Made by a program: the position numbers and the translations under genes. This document shows positions 1 through 8,909 of a DNA stretch of 49,128 bases, in pieces. Each line of letters opens with the position of its first letter. Position 1 is the stretch's first letter. The DNA is from Deltaproteobacteria bacterium. GTDB taxonomy: Bacteria > Desulfobacterota > Desulfobacteria > Desulfobacterales > Desulfosarcinaceae. The DNA lies in NCBI GenBank assembly GCA_020444075.1, contig JAHLLR010000037.1, positions 1 to 49,128 on the forward strand, written 5' to 3'. Below the pieces are notes generated by a model, which worked only from the letters and a program-made list of their open reading frames with translations, was not told the DNA's origin and ran no database searches.

Positions 1-36
1 GACGGCTATTTAGGTATCGTAACCATCGGAGATTGA
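1..36 (+). CDS. C-terminal tail of an upstream gene (partial)
   Basis: The first frame reads eleven residues, ending in LGIVTIGD, and then TGA. The string resembles the end of a CBS-domain repeat (the usual pattern is GIVTIGD), but eleven residues are too few to assign a family. It may be chance. The 230 bp up to the next gene show no other convincing feature except the ribosome-binding site of that gene. Confidence 0.2.
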   Translation, partial: DGYLGIVTIGD

Positions 37-270
37 AAAAACAGGTCGCTGATTTCAATGATGAAATACTTCCTCAAATTCGAAGCGTTTGAAATCGCCC
101 TTAACGGGTATTCAAACATTATGGGCGGAATAAAGGAGAAGCAGGTATAGTGATTGTTCACGATTTAAAATATTTGACCCAAAAAGTTGTTTTTTTGCAA
201 TCACTTTAATACATTGAAACCGTAAATGGCACGGTTTGTATTTTTTTATAAAATTTGAAAGGTCTAAAGA

Positions 271-2604
271 ATGCCTGCAAAACCCTCCTGGGAAGAACTC
301 AATCAGAAGGTTAAAGACCTCGAAAGAAGCATTGAAATCTACCGTCCCTTCGTGGACAACAGTCCGGACCTTTTTTATCGAACAAGTCTGGATGGCAACA
401 TCCTGTATATCTCGCCTTCGGTTTATAGGCTCTCGGGTTATACCGTGAATGAAGCCATTGGAATGAATTTGGCTGAGGAGATATACCTTTTTCCTGATGA
501 ACGAAAGATTTTCATAGATAAGCTTCAGAAAAAAGGTCAGGTGGTTAATTTCGAGGCGCAATTGAAAAGAAAGGATGGGTCGGTATGGTGGGCATCCACC
601 AGTGCTCATTTCTACAAAGACAAAAACGGTAAAATACTCGGAGTTGAGGGTATAACACGCGATATAACTCGGTTAAAAATTGCGAACCAAGCACTGAAGG
701 CAAGTGAAGAACGGTTTAGGTTGGCATTCCTGACTATTCCTGACGCGATTAATCTGAACAGAGTCTCCGATGGGGTGTATATCGATATCAACGAAGGATT
801 TACTGATCTTACCGGTTATACGCGCGAGGACGTCATTGGAAAGCCATCTCTCGATATCAATATTTGGAAAGTGCCCGATGACAGAAAGCGATTGATAGAG
901 GGTCTGATGAAGACCGGCCATGTAAAAAATCTTGAAGCTCAATTTGTAAGGAAAAATGGGGATATTGGCATTGGCCTTATGTCGGCCCGGATCCTTCATA
1001 TTAACAGAGAAGAGGTCATTCAATCCATAACTAAGGATATTACTGAACGTAAAAATGCCGAGAAATCCCTGCGGAAAAGTGAGAGACGGTTACGTTTAAT
1101 CACGGACAACATGGCGGATGTAATCAGTCAAACGGATGCGCAGCTCAAGATTGTTTATACGAGTCCTTCGATAGAGAGAGTTTTCGGGTACCTTCCGCAA
1201 GAGATCGAAGGCAAATCTGGAACGGACTTGATTCATCCCGACGACCTCGAACAGATTCTCAAGGTAGCTGCAGAAGCCAGGCAACAGGGCGCTCAATCCG
1301 TTCTGCTGCAATACCGTTATCGACATGCAAATGGTAACTATATCTGGGTAGAATCTGCCACTCGCCTGCTTTACGGTGAACAGGGTCAATCGAAAGGGGC
1401 CATCTTCGTTACTCGTGACATCTCTGATCGCATGAAAGCCGAAAAAGAAAAGGTCGCACTGGAAAAGCAACTAATACAAGCACAGAAATTAGAATCCTTA
1501 GGCCGCCTTGCCGGAGGTGTTGCCCACGATTTGAACAACCTGCTTTCGCCGATACTTGGATACAGCGAACTGCTCTTAGATGATTTTGCAATGCATGATC
1601 AACGCAAGGAGAAGTTAGAGCAGATTAACATGGCAGGAATTAGAGCTCGGGATTTAGTGCGCCAACTGTTGGCTTTCAGCCGTAAACAAACGTTGGAATT
1701 CAAGTCAGTAAATATTAACAAGGTCCTTACAGATTTTGGGAAACTTCTTCAGCGTACCATTCGCGAAGATATTGAACTTAGCATTTGCCAATCACCCTTC
1801 ATAAAACCGGTAATGGCCGATATTGGCCAGATCGAGCAAGTGATAATGAACTTAGCATTAAACGCCGCAGACGCTATGCCTGAAGGAGGAAAACTGACAA
1901 TCGAAACGGCGCTTACGGAATTGGATGAAACGTATACGTCGACTCATCCGGTTGTCCAGTCAGGGGAATATGTAATGTTAAGTTTCACTGATACGGGACA
2001 CGGAATGGATGAGGGAACCCGGCTAAAAATTTTTGAACCATTTTTTTCAACCAAGGGCAAACAAGGGACCGGATTGGGGCTCGCAACGGTTTACGGTATT
2101 GTCAAGCAACACAACGGCAACATCTGGGCCTATAGTGAACCCGGCAAAGGATCGATTTTTAAGGTTTACTTACCAATTACCGAAAAATTACCGACTGATA
2201 TAACAATTGATAAAAAAACGAGTTCCGAGTTAGAAGGTTCTGAAACTATTTTGCTGGTAGAAGACGATACACAGGTGCGTGACCTTGCCTTTGAAATCCT
2301 CATGGAACATGGATATACTGTTTTAAAGGCTCAAAATGGAAAAGAGGCACTGAAAGTCAGTGCGTTGCATGAAGGCTCGATCAATCTGTTACTCACCGAT
2401 GTGGTTATGCCAGAGATGAATGGTAAAGACCTGTTTTTCAATTTAAGAAAAGCATATCCGAAAATGAAAGTAATCTATATGTCTGGATATACAGAGAATA
2501 TAATATCCCACCATGGTGTGCTTGATGAAGGATTGCGATTTATCCAAAAGCCTTTCACTGTTTACAATTTGGCGGCAAAAGTGCGGGATGCCCTTACTAA
2601 GTAG
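271..2604 (+). CDS. Hybrid sensor histidine kinase, three PAS domains plus receiver
   Basis: A 777-residue soluble hybrid kinase with no membrane segment, so it should sense a cytoplasmic cue. Three PAS/PAC units lie at about residues 20-130, 145-260 and 270-390. The phospho-acceptor helix carries VAHDLNNLL with His419. The HATPase domain (about 530-650) has the N-box [14 protein letters not shown], the G1 box DTGHGMDEG and the G2 box [15 protein letters not shown]-terminal receiver (about 660-777) has acidic residues VEDD, phospho-acceptor Asp710 in [13 protein letters not shown] and the KPF lysine. The ATG at 271 follows AAAGG. Autophosphorylation and intramolecular transfer to Asp710 are expected for this architecture. 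The output partner is not visible nearby and the ligand is unknown. Confidence 0.93.
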   Translation: MPAKPSWEELNQKVKDLERSIEIYRPFVDNSPDLFYRTSLDGNILYISPSVYRLSGYTVNEAIGMNLAEEIYLFPDERKIFIDKLQKKGQVVNFEAQLKRKDGSVWWASTSAHFYKDKNGKILGVEGITRDITRLKIANQALKASEERFRLAFLTIPDAINLNRVSDGVYIDINEGFTDLTGYTREDVIGKPSLDINIWKVPDDRKRLIEGLMKTGHVKNLEAQFVRKNGDIGIGLMSARILHINREEVIQSITKDITERKNAEKSLRKSERRLRLITDNMADVISQTDAQLKIVYTSPSIERVFGYLPQEIEGKSGTDLIHPDDLEQILKVAAEARQQGAQSVLLQYRYRHANGNYIWVESATRLLYGEQGQSKGAIFVTRDISDRMKAEKEKVALEKQLIQAQKLESLGRLAGGVAHDLNNLLSPILGYSELLLDDFAMHDQRKEKLEQINMAGIRARDLVRQLLAFSRKQTLEFKSVNINKVLTDFGKLLQRTIREDIELSICQSPFIKPVMADIGQIEQVIMNLALNAADAMPEGGKLTIETALTELDETYTSTHPVVQSGEYVMLSFTDTGHGMDEGTRLKIFEPFFSTKGKQGTGLGLATVYGIVKQHNGNIWAYSEPGKGSIFKVYLPITEKLPTDITIDKKTSSELEGSETILLVEDDTQVRDLAFEILMEHGYTVLKAQNGKEALKVSALHEGSINLLLTDVVMPEMNGKDLFFNLRKAYPKMKVIYMSGYTENIISHHGVLDEGLRFIQKPFTVYNLAAKVRDALTK

Positions 2605-2799
2605 GAAGTTCCGTACATCTATGACAATTGAACGAGCTCTATATTGAACACTCCCCGCGGTAAGCCGCAGGAAGTGATTGGTCTGAAAAGGCAGTTATGC
2701 GCACCAGCGTAGAGAAAAAATCGATTTCCAGTTCGCTCGCCAACCTCGGCGCACCGGTGCCGGTATCGCTGTCACGGTTCACATTCAGGCCAGGATAAA

Positions 2800-3267
2800 T
2801 CAGGCGTCGTCCGTCATCTCCAGCTCGTGGGTAATCGTGATCGCCTCGACCACACTCTGGGCGGCCGGGCATAGCGTAATGTAATTGTTGAATGCATCCT
2901 CGGCATCCGGGCGCTTGTCCGCCGGCAGCTTGAGATAATAGTGGACGTTGATGCGCACGATTTTCAGCACACCGTTGACATTCTCGATATCGCCGGTGAC
3001 CGTCGCCATGTAGCGGTCCTGAAAGGTTCGGATCTTTTTTTTGGCCAGCACCGTGGCCAATGTGCCCATCATTCACCCGCCCACCGCGCCCACCAGATGA
3101 TCCAGGGTGGCGGCGTGTTCCTCTTCCGGGTCGACATTGTAAAATTTTTTGATCCCGCCGTGCACGCCATAATAAACCGGCTGGTCAAATCCCCGGATGT
3201 GGGCGATGCGGGTGGGTCCTTTTTCGCGGGTAATCGTGATGTGCGACTGATGAATGATCTCTCCCAT
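2800..3267 (-). CDS. OsmC-like peroxidase/redox protein, probable selenoprotein (Sec65)
   Basis: Read through one in-frame TGA (3075-3073), this gives a 155-residue protein of normal OsmC-family length. The half before the TGA ends TLDHLVGAVGG and the half after begins MMGTLATVLAKKK. In OsmC relatives this is where the catalytic Cys sits (GG-C-xxGT), so the TGA replaces exactly the peroxidatic Cys. The second conserved Cys is present in LCPAAQSVVEAI. OsmC-like selenoproteins are known. A hairpin just after the TGA fits a bacterial SECIS. Start ATG 3267 has AAAGGAAA upstream. The family reduces organic peroxides or acts on thiols. The alternative is a nonsense mutation, but the conserved sequence on both sides, the exact position and the hairpin argue against it. 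Confidence 0.82.
3041..3060 (-). promoter_or_regulatory. Candidate bacterial SECIS hairpin
   Basis: On the minus strand the TGA is followed by 12 nt, then a perfect 7-bp stem TTGGCCA / TGGCCAA closing the 6-nt loop CGGTGC. The loop starts 20 nt after the TGA and has a G at its second position. Known bacterial SECIS elements have an apical loop about 16-37 nt after the UGA with a G near the loop start, so spacing and loop both fit. It lies inside the coding sequence, as bacterial SECIS elements do. SelB binding is inferred. Confidence 0.7.
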
Positions 3268-3601
3268 GGTGGTTTCCTTTCCGTGAAGTGTTTGTTTTGT
3301 ATCGCAAAAACGGTGACTCAGAGGTTTCAGCGGGTTGTAGACGCCCGACTTCTGCGTGAGTGACAAGGGCTGGCGCTTTTTCCAATTCCAGCAACCCCGC
3401 TCAGGCAAAAAATAGGGATGCCTTGGCCGAATGTAAAATGGTCGCGCCATCCCCTTGAAACCAGAGGAGAAATCATATAGCGTTTATCTGTTTCGGAATT
3501 CCGGCAGCCCCGTTCCAATCAGACCCGTTGTGAAAATAAAATGTGAAGCGAGAATTGATCGGCTCATCTCACCATGAATAAAAAACCGGAGGGCTTCAAG
3601 C

Positions 3602-4663
3602 ATGACTTCCATAAAAATTGCGGTTATTCCCGGAGATGGCATCGGCAAGGAAGTCATTCCCGAAGGAATGGGTGCCCTGGAAGCCGCCGGGAGCAAGCAG
3701 GGCGTCAACTTTGAGTGGACAGAATTTGATTGGTCGTGTGAGACCTATCACAAAACAGGGCGCATGATGCCCGAAGATGGCATCGAGCAGCTGCGGCATT
3801 TCGACGCCATCTACCTCGGTGCGGTCGGTTTTCCCGGCGTACCGGACCACATCTCCCTCTGGGGGTTGCTGATACCCATCCGACGCGCCTTCGACCAGTA
3901 TGTGAACCTTCGTCCGGTGCGCTTGTTCGAAGGCGTACCCTGCCCGCTGGCGGGCAAGAAACCCGGCGACATCGATTTTTATGTGGTGCGGGAAAACGTC
4001 GAAGGTGAATACTCTTCCGTCGGCGGCATCCAGTATGAAGGCACCGAGCACGAAGTCGTGTCCCAGGTAAGCCTGTTTTCGCGCCGGGGAACCGACCGTA
4101 TTCTCAAATACGCATTCGAGCTTGCCCAAAGCCGGCCGGCCAGGCATCTGAGCTCGGCCACCAAATCCAATGGAATCTTCCACTCCATGCCTTACTGGGA
4201 CAGTCGGGTAAAACAGGTTGCCACGTCCTATCCAGGAGTCGCCGTCGACCAATACCATATCGACATCCTGACTGCGAATTTCGTGCGCATGCCGGAGCAT
4301 TTCGATGTCGTGGTCGGTTCCAATCTGTTTGGCGATATCCTGTCCGATCTGGGACCCGCCTGTGCCGGTACGATCGCTATCGCTCCCTCGGCGAATATCA
4401 ACCCCGAGAAGATGTTCCCGTCCATGTTCGAACCGGTGCACGGCTCCGCCCCCGATATTGCCGGCCGTGGTATCGCCAACCCCATCGGTACGGTCTGGGC
4501 CGGAGCGATGATGATGCAGCACTTGGGCTATCCCATGATACATGACACGGTGATGGAAGCCATTGAAACTATTCTGCGGGAAGGCAGGACCCTGACGCGT
4601 GACATGGGTGGACATGCCAGTACGCATGAACTGGGCCAGGCCCTGGTAGAGGCAATTAAATGA
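3602..4663 (+). CDS. Tartrate / D-malate dehydrogenase (isopropylmalate dehydrogenase family)
   Basis: A 353-residue beta-decarboxylating dehydrogenase that oxidises a 2-hydroxy acid with NAD+ and a divalent metal. The N-terminus has the family motif IAVIPGDGIGKEVIPEG. Other family features are the arginine-rich substrate stretch YVNLRPVRLFEG, the tyrosine region RENVEGEYSSVGG, and metal ligands in NLFGDILSDLGPACAGT. The C-terminal NAD site reads FEPVHGSAPDIAGRGIANPIG. The ENVEGEYS version and overall similarity point to the TtuC/DmlA (tartrate, D-malate) branch rather than LeuB. The ATG at 3602 follows GGAGGG. It stands alone, with about 330 bp upstream and 200 bp downstream in which I see no gene. 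Substrate choice between tartrate, D-malate and isopropylmalate cannot be settled by eye. Confidence 0.85.
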   Translation: MTSIKIAVIPGDGIGKEVIPEGMGALEAAGSKQGVNFEWTEFDWSCETYHKTGRMMPEDGIEQLRHFDAIYLGAVGFPGVPDHISLWGLLIPIRRAFDQYVNLRPVRLFEGVPCPLAGKKPGDIDFYVVRENVEGEYSSVGGIQYEGTEHEVVSQVSLFSRRGTDRILKYAFELAQSRPARHLSSATKSNGIFHSMPYWDSRVKQVATSYPGVAVDQYHIDILTANFVRMPEHFDVVVGSNLFGDILSDLGPACAGTIAIAPSANINPEKMFPSMFEPVHGSAPDIAGRGIANPIGTVWAGAMMMQHLGYPMIHDTVMEAIETILREGRTLTRDMGGHASTHELGQALVEAIK

Positions 4664-4880
4664 TGCAGAGCGATTGTACCGCATCAAACCGGATGAACAG
4701 AAAGAAACACAGCAAGCAAAGTTCCTTGTGAGCAGGATCGATCAATAATTGCGCTGCTCCCCCCGTTGATCTCGGTCCCTATCCCCTCCTGAAGCGCCGC
4801 CGGCTGCAATTGCATGTTTCTTCAAGATTGTTATTCTTAATTCACTGTAATCATTCACCTCATAATTGGAGAACCCATCC

Positions 4881-5741
4881 ATGGGCACTGTATTATGGTT
4901 TTTGATTCTTCTGCTGTTGAGTCTGGGTGCATGGGGGTTTCATCAATACCGGCGCCAGGAGCTAAAGATGCAAACGCTCAAACAATCCCTTCTGGAAATC
5001 AATCAAAAAGCCCATGAAAAAGAAGAAGCGCACACGAAAAACCAGGCCCAGTGGGAGCAGACCGAGGAAAAATTGCGCAGCTTCCTTCTGTTGATGGATA
5101 CCGTGATGAATACCATCCCCAATCCCATCTATTTCAAGGACGCCGAGGGTGTTTACCAGGGATGCAATAAAGTCTTTGCCAAACAGATCCTGGGCCTGAC
5201 CCGGGACCGGATCATCGGTAAACGCCCCATGGAAATGCCCGATCAGATCCCGGCCGATCTGGCCGCCGCCTATCAACGCGAAGAATACAAGATGATTGAC
5301 AAGGCCGGCTTTCACACCTTCGAGACCCAGGTCCAGTGCGCCGACGGACAGCGCCGGGATTATCTTTTCAGCCTGGCCCCGGTAATGGATCGCCAGGGCA
5401 ACCTGAGCGGCAGCGTGGCCGTGCTTTCGGACCTCACCGAAAAAAACCGTGCGGCCCGGCACCGCATGCAAAAGGAGAAGCTGGAAGGCATATTGGAGAT
5501 CGCCGGGGCTGTCTGTCATGAATTCAACCAGCCCCTGCAGGCCATCTCGGGCTACACCGAGCTGATGGCCATGAAACTGGATGGTCATGAAGCGCATTCT
5601 TATATCGACAAACTCACCGACCAGATTGAACGCATGCGTGACATCACCGACAAATTGCAAGGAGTCACCCGCTATGAGACCAAGGATTATGCCGGCAACA
5701 CCAAGATTATCGATATCAATAAGGCATCTGAAACACAGTAG
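4881..5741 (+). CDS. Membrane-anchored PAS protein with phospho-acceptor helix but no ATPase domain
   Basis: A 286-residue protein: one N-terminal membrane helix (VLWFLILLLLSLGAWGF), a charged coiled coil (about 25-70), a PAS domain (about 75-190, NPIYFKDAEG at its start), then a dimerisation helix with the phospho-acceptor motif VCHEFNQPLQAISGYTELM. It stops about 60 residues later, after RYETKDYAGNTKIIDI, with no N, G1 or G2 boxes, so the catalytic ATPase domain is missing. The stop is clean and I see no ATPase fragment downstream. It may be phosphorylated by another kinase, or may act as a histidine phosphotransfer scaffold; both are inference. ATG 4881 is preferred because GGAGA lies 8 nt upstream; a TTG at 4866 would place this site inside the gene. 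Confidence 0.8.
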   Translation: MGTVLWFLILLLLSLGAWGFHQYRRQELKMQTLKQSLLEINQKAHEKEEAHTKNQAQWEQTEEKLRSFLLLMDTVMNTIPNPIYFKDAEGVYQGCNKVFAKQILGLTRDRIIGKRPMEMPDQIPADLAAAYQREEYKMIDKAGFHTFETQVQCADGQRRDYLFSLAPVMDRQGNLSGSVAVLSDLTEKNRAARHRMQKEKLEGILEIAGAVCHEFNQPLQAISGYTELMAMKLDGHEAHSYIDKLTDQIERMRDITDKLQGVTRYETKDYAGNTKIIDINKASETQ

Positions 5742-6012
5742 GCGTGTGGCAAGCCGCTGAATTCCCATGCTTGCAGGACTCGCCGCAGATATCGTGGGCC
5801 GAACAGCGGGGTTTCAACCTGGATCAGGCCATCGACTATTCCAGAACGAAATGCCGAACGCCGCCACGCAAGGACGAACCTTTCTACCGGCGGTGTCCCT
5901 GCTATGCCGGTGATGATTTTCAGACCCTGCTGGCAAAAATCATCAAGGCCAGATCCCGTTAACCGACAAATCAAGATTGTCAGAAAAACATATCAAGGAA
6001 TCGACACCCGGC

Positions 6013-6954
6013 ATGAAAGCTGCCACGATAACCAGCTATGGCCCTCCTGACGTACTATCCATCCACGACATGCCGACCCCACGGCCCCGATCGGACGAAG
6101 TGCTCGTGCGGGTGCGCGCGGCAGCCATCAACCCCAAAGACACCTTTATTCGCAAGGGGCGCTTCAAGCGCTTTACCGGCAGGCACTTCCCCCTCCTGAC
6201 GGGCTTCGATTTCGCCGGCGAAGTGGCTGCGGTCGGCGCAGCCGTCACGGATACCACGGTAGGAGAGGCGGTCTATGGCATGCTGGACGGCTGGCAGGGG
6301 GGTGCCTGCGCCGAATATGTCGCAGTCAAGGCCGGAAGGTTCTGCAAAAAACCGGAAGGGGTATCTTTCGACGAGGCCGCCGCCCTTCCCCTGGTTTCGC
6401 TGACAGCCTTACAGGCCCTGCGCAACCATGCCGGCATCGCGTCGGGAATGCAGGTCTGCGTCAACGGGGCTTCGGGTGGCGTCGGCAGCATGGCCGTACA
6501 GATCGCCAAAATTATGGGGGCTGAGGTAACGGCCATCAGCAGCGAGCAGAACCACGACTTTCTGGAATCACTGGGCGCCGACCGCTGCATCGACTACCGG
6601 CACGGGGACATTGGCCGCGGGCGTCAATTTGAAATCTTTTTCGATGTCTTCGGCAATCGGCCGTTCAGATCAGTCAAACCGATCTTGAGCCGCCGGGGGG
6701 TCTGGGTCTCCACGGTAATCCAGCCGCATGTGTTTCTCAGCGTCGCCCTGACCCGGTTCTTTTCCCACCGCAAAGCCAAACTGGTGGTGGTCAAATCACG
6801 CGGCGAAGACCTTGCGCAGGTCCGTCGCTGGGTGGCCGCCGGCCTTCTGAGGCCAATTGTTCACGACGTATTCCCGCTGGAAAAAATCCGGGAGGCCCAT
6901 GTTCAGCAGGAAACCAAACACACCCGGGGGAAGATCGTCATCCACATTGGATGA
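6013..6954 (+). CDS. Zinc-independent medium-chain dehydrogenase/reductase (quinone-oxidoreductase-like)
   Basis: A 313-residue NAD(P)H-dependent oxidoreductase of the medium-chain superfamily. The N-terminal GroES-like half has AAAINPKDTFIRKG and LLTGFDFAGEVAAVG, typical of the quinone oxidoreductase branch. No catalytic or structural zinc cysteines are present. The Rossmann half has the nucleotide motif VNGASGGVGSMAVQIAK and ends TRGKIVIHIG, the usual family C-terminus. ATG 6013 starts right at the conserved MKAATITSYG with AAGGA upstream; a TTG at 5977 would add 12 residues unlike the family. The gene stands alone between the PAS protein and the convergent REC-HDOD gene. The physiological substrate (quinone, enone or aldehyde) is not predictable from sequence. 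Confidence 0.87.
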   Translation: MKAATITSYGPPDVLSIHDMPTPRPRSDEVLVRVRAAAINPKDTFIRKGRFKRFTGRHFPLLTGFDFAGEVAAVGAAVTDTTVGEAVYGMLDGWQGGACAEYVAVKAGRFCKKPEGVSFDEAAALPLVSLTALQALRNHAGIASGMQVCVNGASGGVGSMAVQIAKIMGAEVTAISSEQNHDFLESLGADRCIDYRHGDIGRGRQFEIFFDVFGNRPFRSVKPILSRRGVWVSTVIQPHVFLSVALTRFFSHRKAKLVVVKSRGEDLAQVRRWVAAGLLRPIVHDVFPLEKIREAHVQQETKHTRGKIVIHIG

Positions 6955-6987
6955 TCGATTCTATGGGAGGAAAAATCGTTTAACGTT

Positions 6988-8268
6988 TCAACCGAACATA
7001 TACCGGAGTTGTTCCATGCGTTGAGCGATCTCGATAATTGCCTGGTCCTTCATCTGCCCGCTGATCCCCAGCGCTTCCATGGAATCGTTTAGGGATTGCG
7101 AAGTGGCGTTCCCGAAACCGAATCCGGCCGCCTTGGCAAGCAGGTCGGCCTGTTGAAGCGCCTGCAGGGAATGGGAAGCCGTTTCTCTGTCCCCGAGGTG
7201 GTGGTGACGCTTGACAATCGATACAAAAGTATCGGGGTACCCCAGTTTTCCCAGAATGGTTGCTCCAAGGCGTTCATGGTGTTCATCCATCAGCGCTTGA
7301 AGGTGGTCAACCTGGACATCCTGTTTGGCATGCGTTCGCTGCTCCAGGTCACCGGATACCTGGATCAGGAACAATTTGCCGATATCATGCAGCAGTCCGA
7401 TGGAGAAAAGATCCTTATCAACCTGCCATCCAAAGGTTTTAGCCACCATCTCAGTGGTATGGGCACAGGCCAGCGAATGCCACCAGAGGTTCTCCACGAT
7501 TGCTTTGTAAGTCGGGTTATTGGTGGAAAAATAGCCACGGCAGCAAATGGACATGACCACTTCCCGGGTGCGGTTGAGTCCCAGACGATTGGTGGCCTGG
7601 GCAAGGGTCGTATTCTTTTCAATTCCCCGGTAAAATGCTGAATTCGACACGCTGATCAGTTGCGAGGCGACCGACAGGTCCTGCTTGAGCAGATCCACCA
7701 CGTCTTTTATCTCCGCACCACAGTCGATCAACTGCCGTACTTTCATGGCGATTTTCGGTGCAGGAGGCAGCTTTAAATCCCCGTTTTTCAGCTTCCGGGA
7801 GATCGTATCGAGAATCCTGGCGGCGGACACAGCACTTTCGGAGGGACGGGTATCGGTGGTGGCCAATGATTTTCCGGCTGACAGGCGATGATCGTCCAAC
7901 TTGCCGAGAAGACTGTTTTTATCCAGGGGCTTGGCGAGGAACTCATCGCACCCATTTATCAAACAATCCGTTACTATTTGATGCCCGGAAAGGGCGGTAG
8001 CCACAAAAATGCGTGTCCGTTGATTGGATGGAACATCATACTCCTCCTCAATCGATCTGAGCGCCTTGAGGATGGAATCATCACCGGTGTCGGTAACCTG
8101 GATATCGACGATAACGAGATGGTATGGCGTCCCGGCATCGATGGCGGACCGAAATCGCGCCAGCGCTGAATCACGGTCCCCGGTCTCCTCGCAAAGCCCA
8201 AGATCCTGCATAAGTATTTTAGTATGGGTACAGCTGAATACGTCATCGTCGATGATCAACACCCGCAC
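6988..8268 (-). CDS. Response regulator with HDOD output domain
   Basis: A 426-residue protein with an N-terminal receiver (about 1-125: acidic IDDD, phospho-acceptor Asp55 in LVIVDIQV, Lys113 in LAKPLDK) joined to an HDOD domain (about 160-370). The HDOD part keeps an HD pair at 294-295 in GLLHDIGKLF and the typical VDLLKQDLSVASQLISVSNSAF stretch. HDOD proteins lack proven phosphodiesterase activity in most cases and serve as signalling scaffolds in motility, c-di-GMP or stress control. The start is GTG 8268, with AAGGAG 8 nt upstream. It converges with the oxidoreductase gene. The cognate kinase is unknown; the ATPase-less PAS protein and the hybrid kinase in this window are candidates by proximity only. 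Confidence 0.92.
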   Translation of the reverse strand: MRVLIIDDDVFSCTHTKILMQDLGLCEETGDRDSALARFRSAIDAGTPYHLVIVDIQVTDTGDDSILKALRSIEEEYDVPSNQRTRIFVATALSGHQIVTDCLINGCDEFLAKPLDKNSLLGKLDDHRLSAGKSLATTDTRPSESAVSAARILDTISRKLKNGDLKLPPAPKIAMKVRQLIDCGAEIKDVVDLLKQDLSVASQLISVSNSAFYRGIEKNTTLAQATNRLGLNRTREVVMSICCRGYFSTNNPTYKAIVENLWWHSLACAHTTEMVAKTFGWQVDKDLFSIGLLHDIGKLFLIQVSGDLEQRTHAKQDVQVDHLQALMDEHHERLGATILGKLGYPDTFVSIVKRHHHLGDRETASHSLQALQQADLLAKAAGFGFGNATSQSLNDSMEALGISGQMKDQAIIEIAQRMEQLRYMFG

Positions 8269-8515
8269 AGTTACACTCCTTTACGCCCTAGGCGAAATAT
8301 TGCCGGTGACCGGTTTCACAAAAAACCAGTGTTTATTACCACGGGTGCCTTATTTTGCAAGCCTGTTCGATGTCAATCGCTGGGTTCAACCGGCAAAAAG
8401 TTATTGTTTCATAACCGTTAACAGGCTGTTGAAAAGCTATCGGACGGGGCTATACACGATACATTTAATGGTTGGGGTCGTGCATTCAACGCCGATTGCG
8501 CCAGTTATCCATAAT

Positions 8516-8538
8516 TGAAATTTATAGGATAAATTTCA
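8516..8538. repeat. Perfect 23-bp palindrome
   Basis: Two perfect 10-bp arms, TGAAATTTAT and ATAAATTTCA, flank the three bases AGG. It lies in the 430-bp stretch between the REC-HDOD start and the small membrane-protein gene, about 160 bp upstream of the latter. Size and symmetry fit a dimeric regulator site. No second copy is seen in the window. The rest of that stretch shows no gene. Confidence 0.35.
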
Positions 8539-8699
8539 TTCAAAAAATCTTGTTTTAAAATTATTTATAATGAGCTATGGTTTAATCATGCTGGAATTTG
8601 CCCGTTGCGCGGTCCGGCCGGGCGCCACTTAATGAGAGAGTGGAAAGCTTTCGCCAGGGTCCTTCAATGCGAATAACCGCTTCAAGCAGGAGGTGGGAA

Positions 8700-8909
8700 A
8701 TGGGAATACATTTCGAATCGATCGCCACACGGCTCGAGGAATCGGTCCTCCACTTTTTTTCGCCGAGCGGTTTGTTGACCGTCGTCACCCTGATACTCTT
8801 GAGTGTCGTGCTTTTCAGCGGCAGCAGTATCGAACGGCGCACTCTGGACAGGCCGGATGCTGAATATCACCAGGCCGCCGTCTCTCCGATTCTTGATACG
8901 GCCAGGTAA
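8700..8909 (+). CDS. Small single-pass membrane protein, unknown function
   Basis: A 69-residue protein starting at ATG 8700, with a near-ideal AGGAGGT at 8688-8694. Residues about 1-20 are amphipathic (FESIATRLEESVLHFF), followed by one hydrophobic segment SGLLTVVTLILLSVVLF and a charged, proline-containing tail. I do not recognise the family. It ends directly against the stop codon of the convergent potC gene (8909/8910), leaving no room for a terminator between them. The strong ribosome-binding site is the main reason to accept it. Confidence 0.55.
   Translation: MGIHFESIATRLEESVLHFFSPSGLLTVVTLILLSVVLFSGSSIERRTLDRPDAEYHQAAVSPILDTAR

Noticed and set aside
2639-3076. A longer minus-strand frame overlapping the OsmC second half
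   Set aside because: It is a different frame from the conserved OsmC sequence and has no family likeness.
3596-4687. A 363-codon minus-strand frame opposite the tartrate/malate dehydrogenase
   Set aside because: Fully antisense to a clearly conserved gene; a product of GC-rich codon usage.
5744-5962. A 72-codon plus-strand frame after the PAS protein, with a CPC motif near its end
   Set aside because: Starts at GTG with no ribosome-binding site, has no family likeness and no coupling to its neighbours. A missing ATPase domain was also looked for here and not found.
8418-8440. A string like an insertion-sequence end (AACAGGCTGTTGAAAA)
   Set aside because: No transposase, partner inverted repeat or target duplication; a second loosely similar stretch near 14.02 kb does not pair with it as an element.
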